In this document: piece after piece, positions 11,054 to 21,300 of the stretch
How positions within the stretch are numbered: position 1 is the stretch's first letter
Layout of the letters: every line of letters begins with the position of its first letter
Assembly (NCBI RefSeq): GCF_029542785.1
Contig: NC_083375.1
Span: 62,001-126,000, forward strand
Source of the DNA: Malassezia japonica
Lineage: Eukaryota; Basidiomycota; Malasseziomycetes; Malasseziales; Malasseziaceae
Reading direction: 5' to 3'
DNA length: 64,000 nucleotides
Program-made: the position numbers and the translations under genes
Notes under the pieces: model-generated
What the model was told of the DNA's origin: nothing
The model's database searches: none
What the model saw: only the letters and a program-made list of their open reading frames with translations

Positions 11054-12940
11054 ATGGCCGGTCCTCCGCCAGTCCCGGCGGTACCTCCGGGACAGAAATG
11101 GCGCTCGAAGCCAGAGCGCCCGACCGCCGCGTCGTTCAGCCATAGCGCAGACGGGAATGTGACGCTGCGCTCGTTTGTGCGCCTAGATCGGCGGCTGCAG
11201 CCCGACAGGGGCCCTGGCACGCCAGATGTCACGCTGTCGCCGAACCGCCGCGACCATGTGCGCAACGCACAATCGCTCAGTACGAGCTCTAGCAGCCCAG
11301 AGCAGGGCGCCGCGCCGCGCTTTGCGGGCCTACGCAACTTTTTGACGAAAGTGAGCCCCGGGAACAACACGAATGAGGCGCCGCCGAAGCGCGCGCCACC
11401 TCGCCTGGCGCAGCTCGTGATGCCGGCAGCGCGCAAGGCGGCGCTCCCGATGCTCAACGAAGACAGCCCGCCCCTCTCGCCGGTCTATGACGAGTTTAGC
11501 AGCGAGCGCGAGCTGGATGCATCGTCGACTGATCCGCCGTACGCCTCCGAACGTCCCCACTATGTGGCGCCGCGCCATGCCTGGAGCGCTGCCCAGGCCG
11601 CTGCCGATGCTGCGGCTGCGTCCGATCCCACCTATCACCAGCCGCCGACGCCGATTGATACCCTGCGGTATACCCAGCCCCTTCCGCTCCCGGTCCTAAA
11701 CGACCGCGCGTCGCCGCCTAGCAGCTTGTCCAGTGCGCCGAGCCTGACGTGGAGCAGCAACGAGGACGAGACCAAGCCCCAGAACCAAAAGCTCCAGGTG
11801 CCCGCCTTCCTCTCGCGCATCTACCAGGCGAGCGCTGCCCAGATCGTGCCGGATCTTTCGACGCAGCGCGCAGATGTCGACCCCGCGACGCAGCCATTCT
11901 CGCTCGCGGTGCTCATGCCGCATATCTGGAAACTAGTCCTGCTCGGCCTCTTGTTTGTGGGCGCAACGGCGGTGCTGGGCCTGTGTCTAGGCACGCTCCC
12001 ACTTCACCTTCCCACCCATCTCGCGCAGCTCACGCTCACCGAGATCCGCGACATGTGCAGCGCGCTGCAGGAGTATGCGCGGAGCAGCAACGGCGCCATG
12101 TGGCACGTGTGGATCGTCCTGTCGATCTTCTTTACCTGGAAGCAGGCCTTTTGCGTGCCGGGCAGCCTGATCACCAACATTATTTTTGGTGCCATGTACG
12201 GCGCATACGCGGGCTCGTTCTTTGCCTCGATCTTGACGGCGCTAGGCGGAGTTTTGTGCTACTTGCTTGCGACGCCGTTTGGCGAGGTCGTGGCGCTCGT
12301 GCCGGGCATTGCCAAGCCGCTGAATTCGATGCGCAAAGCGCTCACGACGCCGGCGCCGCCACGCACGAGCGACACGTACTCGGTGCGCATCTCGATGGAG
12401 CAGCGGCGCTCGCACGAAGCGCGCCGCTCGATGGACGCACGCCGCTCGACCGAGCAGAGCATCGCGCCGTCGGGCGTGCAGAGGAACCTGTGGTCCTACC
12501 TCTTGTTTTTGCGCCTGCTTCCGATCGTGCCGTACGGCATGATGAACATTGCATGCGGCGTGCTGCGTGTGCCGCTCCTTCCGTACGCGGTCACGCTGGG
12601 TGTCGGCAGTGTCCCGTGGAACTTTTGCACGGCACAGATCGGCGAAATTCTCCAAGAGGTCGTCACGGCGATCCAGGCGAACCGCGCGCACGTCGCGGCA
12701 AGCAACACGATGGCCGCCGGGACGCTCGAGGCAACGACCGCTGCGACACAGGGCGCCGACTCGTTCCTCGCGAGCGGGACGCTGAGCGTGCTGCTCGACC
12801 GGATCTGGACCGTGGATATGATGGTAAAGCTGCTGCTCCTGAGCGCGGCGAGCGCACTGCCCATTGTGCTTCATCGCATTTTTGCAAAAGAAAACAACGA
12901 AGAGATGCAGATGGAAGAGGGATGTTCGGACCCTGAATAG
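11054..12940 (+). CDS. VTT-domain (TVP38/TMEM64, SNARE-associated) membrane protein
   Basis: Single exon, 628 residues, ATG in a perfect ACCATGG context. Residues 1-~280 are disordered, Ser/Pro-rich cytosolic sequence. A first membrane segment lies at ~292-315 (WKLVLLGLLFVGATAVLGL). The VTT domain follows: CVPGSLITNIIFGAMYGAYA (re-entrant loop with the Pro-Gly pair) and, after a break, LFLRLLPIVPYGMMNIACGV with the second conserved loop, then a terminal membrane helix. Between the two halves sits a ~45-residue basic insertion of near-repeats (RRSHEARRS, MDARRSTEQS). Tvp38-type proteins sit in Golgi/endosomal membranes and related VTT proteins include lipid scramblases. The exact role here is unknown. 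Confidence 0.8.
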   Translation: MAGPPPVPAVPPGQKWRSKPERPTAASFSHSADGNVTLRSFVRLDRRLQPDRGPGTPDVTLSPNRRDHVRNAQSLSTSSSSPEQGAAPRFAGLRNFLTKVSPGNNTNEAPPKRAPPRLAQLVMPAARKAALPMLNEDSPPLSPVYDEFSSERELDASSTDPPYASERPHYVAPRHAWSAAQAAADAAAASDPTYHQPPTPIDTLRYTQPLPLPVLNDRASPPSSLSSAPSLTWSSNEDETKPQNQKLQVPAFLSRIYQASAAQIVPDLSTQRADVDPATQPFSLAVLMPHIWKLVLLGLLFVGATAVLGLCLGTLPLHLPTHLAQLTLTEIRDMCSALQEYARSSNGAMWHVWIVLSIFFTWKQAFCVPGSLITNIIFGAMYGAYAGSFFASILTALGGVLCYLLATPFGEVVALVPGIAKPLNSMRKALTTPAPPRTSDTYSVRISMEQRRSHEARRSMDARRSTEQSIAPSGVQRNLWSYLLFLRLLPIVPYGMMNIACGVLRVPLLPYAVTLGVGSVPWNFCTAQIGEILQEVVTAIQANRAHVAASNTMAAGTLEATTAATQGADSFLASGTLSVLLDRIWTVDMMVKLLLLSAASALPIVLHRIFAKENNEEMQMEEGCSDPE

Positions 12941-12989
12941 AGAACGCTACGCTGTGCGTAGTTGATGATTTACGATAGACAATCTACGA

Positions 12990-15900
12990 TTAAAGTTCAT
13001 CGTGCGCGACGGATGCGTCGCTCGGCGAGCCAAGAGGGGGGGCGCTGGCCGCCGTATGCGCGTCGCTCGACACGGCCTTCGGCGGGACAATCTCGGCGTG
13101 TTTCTCGGCAAGGGACGCGGCGAGCGCAGCGACCTTGGCGTCGAGGATATTCCACTCGGGGATCTGCCGCCGCGCGCGGTCGAGCTTCGGCTCCTTGGTC
13201 TTGGGGTTGCTGCACAGATCGATGGTCTTGGCCTCGGGCAGCCAGTCGTGCGAGCACCACGTCTCGCACCACAGCCAGGTCTTGTCGAGCGTGTGGATCG
13301 GCAGCTGGAATTGCACTGGGTCAGTAGGCGCACGTACAGTGGTTGGGCAGGTCCTGGTCGAGGTTCGCGAGCGAGTTCTTGTCCGCCGTCAGCTTCTGAT
13401 ACTGCCGACGAAGCAGATCGCCGGCGGCGACGTAGCGGAAGCGCTGCAGATCCACGACGTACAGCGCGGAAATATGGTAGGTGCGCCCGCGCAAAAAGTT
13501 GCGCCAGTAGCCCTGCTTCCAGAAGCGGAAACCGTCCATGTCCTCGCTGTCGTCGCCCATCGGAGGATAGCCGTACGGCGCTGTGTGAGTAGATATACGT
13601 ACCTCCTTCCAAGTCCATGTCCACCAGCTCCTGGAGGTCGGCACGCACAATCTGGTCGGCATCCACAAAGATTACGCGGTCCAAGTCCAGGGGGAAGAGC
13701 ACGTCGAGGAATAGGATCTTGTACGCCCAGATCGTGCGCTGCTTTTCCGTCTGCTCACGCAGCCACTTGGGCCATGCATAGGTAATGAGCTCGTACTGGA
13801 ATCCGTACGCCTCGGCCAGGTGGGGGATAAACGCTTTGAACGACGGCGACAAGAAGTTCTCCACAAACCAAAACTTGACCGAGCTCTTGGTGTGCTCCAG
13901 GACAGAGAGGACCATGATGTAGGTCATACGCTCGTACAGATGGCCGCTTGCCAACGTAAAGATATTGATATCCGCGTGGCCGCCCCGCCGCGAGCGCGCA
14001 AGCGACGAGGCAGATTGCGCAGGCGCATCCATCTCGGCGACCAGGTCCACGTCCTCCTTGCCGGGGCGCTTCTCAAACACGGGGTAGATCGTCTTGCCGA
14101 GCAGCGCATCGAGACGCAGCGCAGGGCCGGTCTGCTCCACTGCCGGGCTCTGCCAGCCAAGCGCACCGACGCTCTCGATCTCGTACAGGTCCGCGCTGCG
14201 GCCTTCACGGATCCGCAGATTCCACCGCCCAGGCTGCGCACGGAACTGGAAGTAGCCCATACTCTCCATGACGATCGTATCGAGCGCCTGGCTCCCGTCC
14301 TCGGTCTCGAGCACAAGCTGCAGACCGTGGGGGATGCCACTGTGCTCCGTACGCGCATGGCCCTCGACTAGCAGGCTCTGCACGGAATACACGGCCTCGA
14401 CGCCGGCCTCGCGCGCAGCGGGGGCAAGGTCCGCGAGGCGGATATTGTCCAGGTCGTACACCGCCTCGTCAGCCATCGTGACGAGCGTGCGAGGCGCCAG
14501 CAGCTGCATGGTCAGGACGGCCTGGGGAGGAAGCAAGGCAAAGTCGACGCTCGGCGCACGCTCCCTGCCGCTCTCGTCAAAGGCAGGACGCAGCCGTGCG
14601 TCAAAGTGCGTAAACTGCTGCAGTGGCAGCGCCGGCTGCCGGAACTTGGGGTTCAGTACCACCGTTACCTTGACATCGTCCATCGCCGCGAGCATCTCGA
14701 TAGCGGCTGTCGCCGACGGCGCGTGCGCTGCCAATGGGTCGAGGATGAGCGTGACATGGATCGACGCTTCGTTCGCGCCGGCCGTAAAGGCGGCGGGCGA
14801 GTATTGCAAGGCGGCGGCGACAGCGTAGCGTGTCGGGCGGATCGCCTTGTAGATGCCCTCCTCGGCATGGTTCACTGCAAAGGCCGTGCCGAGGCCGGCG
14901 AGCACAAACTCGATGGCCTGCGACTGCATGTCGCGTGCCTCGTCCGAGACATCGAGCGTTGAAAGAAGCGGCGCGACATGGCGCTCCTCTTCCCACTGGC
15001 TGGCAGCGATGATCTCTGCCGCATCGAGCTCGTCCATATTCTCTAGCCTGACCACCATGCCGTTCACGAGAAGTGCGGGGCTGGCTGTGCCAAGAACACG
15101 CACAAACGGTTCACTAGCCACCTGCCAGAACTCCGAGGCGCCGCTCGGAGAGAGCGTGAGGCTGTGCTTGGCTGCAAGCGCAGCAAGCGTCTCGTGCTCG
15201 AGCGCGCCGCGCAGCTCGGCGGGCGGCAGCGTGCCGAGGAGCCCTTTTGTCTGTGCCGCATAGAGGAACTGGGACACTTCGCCCGACCCACCCGCATGCA
15301 CGAATCCGACGCGCACCGCCGTAGTCTCGGCAGCCGCAAGCGCGTGTGCGACCAGCGCTTTGCCAGTCGTGCTGTCGAGGTCGCCGACGATGCGGATCGT
15401 CACGTTCGACGCGTGCGCATCGTGGTAGACGAGGTCGCGCAGGATATTCGTCTCTCCCCCGACGCTGCTCTCCCGGATCGACTGGAAAGCGGCCGCAAGG
15501 TCGACATACGCAACCTCGCCGTCGTCGAGTGCTGCCAGCACCGCCGACGGTGTACGCTGCGTGTCGGGCAGGTCGTAAAAGTACGTCGCAATCTGCGCCT
15601 CGTCGATCGCATTCTCGTGGATATCCTGCGCAGCCAGGCGCGTAAGACCGACCTGCGTGGAGAGCGCCTCGTGCAGGACATTGTCACTGAACGACAGTGG
15701 CTGGCCGTTGAGGTACGCAGCACCATGCGCGTCGCGCGGTACACGCAGGCGGTGCAAATAGGCAAGCGTCTGCGTGAGGCGCGCGCGCATCGCGTCGTCG
15801 AGCGTGCCGTCCTTGAGGAAGCGCTGCAGTGCTTTCTGGGCGTCGGTAGGAAGCACTTTGCCAAGCGCTTTCCGTGCAGCCTTGGGATCCTTGGCGCTGG

Positions 15901-17638
15901 CGAGCGATGCAAGGAACGGCGAAAGCTCCAAGTTCGCGAGGTGGTCCATGGCGTAGAGGACGACGGCCGCAAATGCGTGCGAGCGCTCCGAAGCGTCGAC
16001 CAGCGGCACGATACCAAAGCGCAGTCCGTACGCCTCGATGCCCGACGCCGTGATCTCGGAGAGGAGATGCAGCGAGTCTGCGTCGGTCACGTTCGGCACG
16101 ACAACGAGGTTGAAAAAGTTGCGCGCAATCGTCAGCGGCTGCCCCGGCCAGCGCGGGCGGAGGAGCGACGCGAGGTCCTTGGGGCCCCGCATGGCCTCTT
16201 CGAGATCGTTGCGCCACTGGATGACGGACACGTCGGTGTGCGCACGTTCGATGCGGTCGCTTGCATCGTAGCGCGGCGGGCGCCGTGCGCTCGGCGCAAA
16301 TGCGGCATTCACGGCGGCATTCGTGAGGATCTGCACGGCGCCCGCCGGCCCGACGCCAATCTCGGGCGCAGCAAACGAGTCGAGGAGGCGGCGCTCGGCG
16401 CGGATCTTTTCCAGGAGCTCAATGGGATGGAACTGGTCCATCGTCATAGCCTTGCCGTTGATCCACGCAATCGACGCGCCGCCGTCGACGGTCTGCGCCT
16501 GCAGGTCGTCGATCGCCGTGTACACTGCATTAGACGACGGCGTCTTTTCCGCATAGCGTGCGAGGCCTGCGGCATGCGCCGGGAAGTGATAGAGCAGCTC
16601 CGCGAGCGTCGCGAGCGGATTCGTCGAGGTGAGCACCGCGTGTGCCGCGCCGAGGCCGAGGAGGCCGATCTGGTCTGCGTCGAGCGCGCTCTGCTGCGCG
16701 ACGGCATCCTGGACATTCTTTGGGCGCTTTGCGCGGCCGTACAGCTTCTGCTCGAGCTTGTGATATGCCTCGCGCGCGTGCTCGCGTGCCTCGCGCACGG
16801 CCGCATCGGTTTTGGTATCCGGCGCCGCCTCAACCTTACGGTCGTCGATCACGAGGTAATCCACCTTTTTCAGGTGGAGCGCCGCGCCAAAGCCAGAGAG
16901 GTAGGATGCCGTCTCACTTGACGAGGGCGGCGTAGGGCGCCAGCGCAAGACGTACTGCACACGCGCTTGTGAGTCGTTAGCAAAGTCAACAAGCGCAGCG
17001 TGCTTTTCGCGCAGTGCGGCATCGAATGGGTCTGCATATAGCACGACTGACGCAATTCCTTCAGTTCCTGCTGCGCGCGGTGCATAGACATGGTCTTGCT
17101 CGCGCGGCGCGTCCGTCTGGACACCTTTTCGAAGATCCGCCTCGATCGCGGCCATGGCCTTCTTTGCATCGCACCAAGTGCTGCCGCCCCAGTGAATAAA
17201 CGACGCACACTCAGGCTCGAGCGCGCGCAAGACACTGCTGGTCTTGTACATTTGGTAGGCCGCCTCGACCTTGGGCGCGTCGGCGTGCCAGGCGACGGCT
17301 GCGCGCCATTCGTCGAGGCGCTGCTGGCTGTCGCGTGCCCGAGCATGCTCGTATACGACACCCTCCATGGTCGTATACAGTTCGTTGTATGTTGCCTCTT
17401 TCAGCGAGAGCCTCGAGAGAGCGTCCGGCGCGTACGCCCTGGACACGAGCGCTGCCATGTCGTTCGGCCAAATGTCGGCTGCCGCCTCGAGCATCTCGAG
17501 GACGTACGCAGCTCCTCCGTCCACGTCCTTGTACCATGGGTGGCGCACGCGCACACTCACCGGCGCATCATCCTGTGGCGCGGAGCCCCACAAGGCCCGC
17601 ACCACGCCCAGCACGCTCAGCACGAGCACGAGCCGCAT
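12990..17638 (-). CDS. gpt1: UDP-glucose:glycoprotein glucosyltransferase (UGGT)
   Basis: Three exons (17638-13603, 13580-13338, 13315-12990), both introns 22 nt; 1534 residues, the usual UGGT size. [18 protein letters not shown] is a signal peptide; the start at 17638 is the first real ATG. Residues ~25-1200 match the thioredoxin-like/beta-sandwich sensor region in length. The GT24 catalytic domain begins near 1220 ([19 protein letters not shown]), with the metal-binding D-A-D in [16 protein letters not shown] (~1324) and [20 protein letters not shown] formed across intron 2. The protein ends in HDEL, the fungal ER-retrieval signal. UGGT reglucosylates misfolded glycoproteins in the ER lumen for calnexin rebinding. 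It is divergent from the Tlg1-like gene with only 44 bp between start codons. Confidence 0.96.
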
Positions 17639-17650
17639 GGTAGAAGGTGC

Positions 17651-17676
17651 CACGTGGCGCGCACGGCCTCCACGTG
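17651..17676. promoter_or_regulatory. Paired CACGTG sites in 44-bp UGGT/TLG1 promoter
   Basis: CACGTG at 17651-17656 and 17671-17676, centred 20 bp apart (two helical turns), lie inside the 44-bp space between the divergent ATGs at 17638 and 17683. Confidence 0.55.
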
Positions 17677-17682
17677 TCGACC

Positions 17683-18318
17683 ATGGCGCGCGATCCGTAC
17701 GATGCGTTTGTGCAGGATATTCAGAGCTCGTTTAGTGCTGCGCGCTCGCTGAGTGACGTCTTCCAGCGCGACGGGAGCACGCGTGCGGAGCTTGCGTCGA
17801 CGCTCACGACGCTGCGGCAGGATATCGCCGAGGTGCGGCAGACGGTGCGCGTCGTCGAGCAGAGCGGCCCTGCCCGCTTCGGCCTTGCGCCCTCGGAGCT
17901 AGAGCGGCGCAAGGCGTTTGTTGCGACGAGTGAGCGTGAACTGGCACGTCTGGAGCGCGTATTTGATCGTCCGGCAGCGTATAAAGACGATGCGAGCGAG
18001 CCTGCGACGTCGCTCGCATGGGAACAAGAGCAGCAGCAGCTTCTTCTCTCGAACCAGGACCAGGCGCTGAACCAGATCGGCACGTCGCTGCACACGCTGC
18101 GCTCGCAGGCGCAGCTGATTGGAACCGAGGCGGACGAGCACGCGGTCATGCTGCAAGATCTCGACGCGAATGTCGACCATGCCCAAAACCGCCTGCAGGC
18201 GGCCGTCCACCGGATGGACAAGTTTGTCACGCGCACCGATGCGCGGCTGGGTGGCTGGTGCGTGTGGATCCTGATTGCGGTCCTCTTCCTCCTCCTCCTC
18301 TTTGTCTTTTTACTGTAA
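17683..18318 (+). CDS. TLG1: Syntaxin-6/Tlg1-type Qc-SNARE
   Basis: Single exon, 211 residues, ATG in ACCATGG context; in-frame GTG/ATG-like codons further upstream fall inside the UGGT promoter and were rejected. The N-terminal half (DPYDAFVQDIQSSFSAARSL ... GPARFGLAPSELERRKAFV) matches the syntaxin-6 N-terminal helical bundle. A SNARE helix follows at ~120-185 (QDQALNQIGTSLHTLRSQAQ ... RMDKFVTRTDAR), and the protein ends in a 20-residue membrane anchor (WCVWILIAVLFLLLLFVFLL). This is the Tlg1/syntaxin-6/10 layout. Such proteins drive fusion at the trans-Golgi network and endosomes. The stop lies 30 bp from the end of the convergent ABC transporter. Confidence 0.85.
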   Translation: MARDPYDAFVQDIQSSFSAARSLSDVFQRDGSTRAELASTLTTLRQDIAEVRQTVRVVEQSGPARFGLAPSELERRKAFVATSERELARLERVFDRPAAYKDDASEPATSLAWEQEQQQLLLSNQDQALNQIGTSLHTLRSQAQLIGTEADEHAVMLQDLDANVDHAQNRLQAAVHRMDKFVTRTDARLGGWCVWILIAVLFLLLLFVFLL

Positions 18319-18348
18319 CATACGATACCCCTGCGTAATCTATACAAG

Positions 18349-21300
18349 CTATTCGCGCGCCTCGGTGTACCGCGAGTCGTCGTAGTCGTCGTCGTCGTCG
18401 TCGTCGTTGTAGTAATACGACAAGCCGGACATGGTCCGCGACGAACGCGTCGAGCCACGCGTGCGGCCCCATCCCCGTCCATCGTGTGCACCAACTGATG
18501 GCGAATCCCTGTAGGAGTAGTGCGTCGAGTAGCGGTGCTTGCCGCTGGAACGGCGCGACTTGCTGCTCTTGTGCCCACTGCGGCGCTTTTGCACAGGCTC
18601 CAGCGGGACTAAGCTTTCGTCCTGCACAGGTTCGTACGCGGCGGGCTGGATCGCCAAATGCTGCTGCGAGGCCGTGGGCTGCGTCGCCCACTGGGAATGC
18701 CCAAGGTTTGGCGTATCAAAGCTCGGCGACATGTCGTAGCCGGCCGAACGGTCGAGAGGGTGCGCAGGATGCGCCGGCGAGTGCATCGACGAGAGACTCA
18801 CGTCGCCGCCTTTCATGCCATCGTGCTCGAGATAAGGGCCTTGCGGCATGAGCTGCGTCGTGGATTCGTTGCCAACCAAGTGGGCCTGCGAACTGTCGGG
18901 GCCGTCGGGGCTGCGCAGGCCCAGGCCAATCGAGTGCGGCGGGCCAAACATCATCGCCGGCGTCTCGAACTGCATCGTGGGCGGCGGCACGGGGCCAACC
19001 TCGCCCTCGCCAGCCTTTGGCGTGGTCTTTTGGCTTTTGCTCCACTTGTGGATGCGGAACAGGTAAAAGAGGCCAAAGAGCAGCGCGGTGTTGAACACAA
19101 TGTACGCGAGAATAATGCCCAAGTCGCGGAAGCGGTTCGCGGCATTCAGCTCGACGCTCGCGAGGTACTCGTCACCCGTGCGGTACTGGCAATAGGCACA
19201 GTTGCCGTTTTGCATCTGCTGATAGTAACCGATGCCGCCCCTAGGGTCACCCTGCGGCGAGGAAAAGCCGTCCAGGTACTGGTCGCACGTCTGGCCGGCG
19301 GGGGGAATAATGACCTGCATCTCTTCGGGGCGGCAAAGAACGTCGACACCACCAATAGCATTGCCGAGAATACCTTCCATAATCCACGTAAAGGGCGAGA
19401 GCATAAACATCCACGAGCGCCAGAAGTACGGCAGCAGGGGAGGAGGCTGCACCACACCACAGAACACCACGACGAACGAGAAGAAGGTCGAGAAGAGAAT
19501 CGAGGCAATCATCGCGTTCGGGCTGATCGCGGCCATGGCCTGCGCAAAGGTGCAGTAGTACAGCTGGAAGAGCATGTACAGACCCCAGCTGTACGCCGAG
19601 CGCTTGGGATCGCTGGGGAACTGGATAAAGAAGTACCATGGAATCCAGTAGATGGTGCCACCCACAAAGTTCCACGGAATCTCGACCAGCAGCGCACTCA
19701 GCACCATCACCGGCCACGTGTACAGCTTCGACGGCTTCTCACGGACTTCAAACAGCGAACGGAATCGGATAAACTCGGGTTGGAGGTGCTGCGACAACGA
19801 CGTCGAGGCGACCAGAGCCAGGAAACAGGCAAAGAGACGGTTCTGCAGCGCAATCTTGTTCTGCTCCTTACCTTGCGCCCAGAACGAGGAGCCGACGACA
19901 AGGCCAGACACGACGTTCAGGATCATCTTGGTAATCAGATACAGGGGGTTGCGCCAGTACGAGATAAAGGCACGTTTCGTCACCTCGATCAACTGCACCA
20001 TGAATGGTTGAGCGTACTCGCGCTGAGAACGCGTCGTGTCCTCCGCCACCACGCCGCGGTTGTTGTGGTGCACCTGCTGCAGTTGCTGCTGAAGCTGCAC
20101 ATACTCGGGGCTCTGCAGGAACAGGTCGTGCCAGTTGTGCTTGGTTGTCGCGGTTGCACCAGCGCCAATCACATCGAGGATGTACTCGGCGGGGTTCGCG
20201 TTCTCCTCACACTTCACTCCACTGCGATCCTCAAAGTACTTGATCAGCGTCATGGAGTTCTCGCCAGTGTCGCCAAAGTACACCGTCTTACCGCCCTTCT
20301 GCAGGAGCAGCAGACGGTCAAACTGGTTAAACAGCTCACCACTCGGCTGGTGGATCGTACACAGAATCGCCTGGCCTTCGTTCGCCAGCTTCTTCAGGAA
20401 GCGCACAACCGACCACGCGGCCTGCGCATCCAGACCCGACGTAGGCTCGTCCAAGAACAACAGCAGACTCGGCTTCGCAGCAAGCTCCACACCAATCGTC
20501 AGACGCTTGCGCTGCTCGACATTCAGGCCCTCGGCCACCTCACCAACAAGCGCCTCGGAGAACGACTGCATTTCGAGCAGTTCAATGACCGTCTCGACGT
20601 AAGCAAGACGGTCCTCCTTGGGGGTTTCACGGGGCTGACGAAGCATCGCAGAGAACTGCAGCGCTTCACGCACCGTCTGCTGTGCAAGATGCACATCCTG
20701 CTGCTGACAGTAGCCCGTGTCGGCCTGGAACGAGCGGGGCAGAGGCTGGCCGTTGACAAAGAAGTCGCCACGCACGACACCGACATTGGTACGTTGCGCA
20801 AGTACGTTGAGCAGCGTCGTCTTACCAGCACCACTCTCACCCATCAACGCGGTCATCTTGCCTGGGGCGACAAAGCCCGAAACATTGTTGAGCAGACGGC
20901 GAGGGTTGCCCTTGATCATCACGTCGTAGTTAATGTTTTCCCACGAGAAGATCGACTCAGACACCTTGAGCTGACCGGGATGCGGCGTCTGGTCGGCGGC
21001 GTGCTGCTGCGCACGCGCCTCGGCCAGCTGCGCCTCGCTCTGGTCGCCAAGCGCCTCGTTGTCGTTGTTGCGAGCCGCTTCGGTGAGAGCCTTGGAGGCC
21101 GTCGCACGGTTGTACAGCATCGTACCACCCGATGCCGCGGGGTCGATCTGCTTCTCGGACGTAACGAGGTACATGATCACGAAGAAGCCCCAGAAGCCAA
21201 GCACGATCATTGCATTGCGCACCGCATTGTCCCACGTGAAGCCGTAGGTAAGAAGCAGGTATTGTGGGCCGTTGACCTTCATCCTACCCGACTCGGCCGC

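Noticed and set aside
15164..16921. 585-codon open frame antisense to UGGT
   Set aside because: Arg/Val-rich shadow of the UGGT reading frame.
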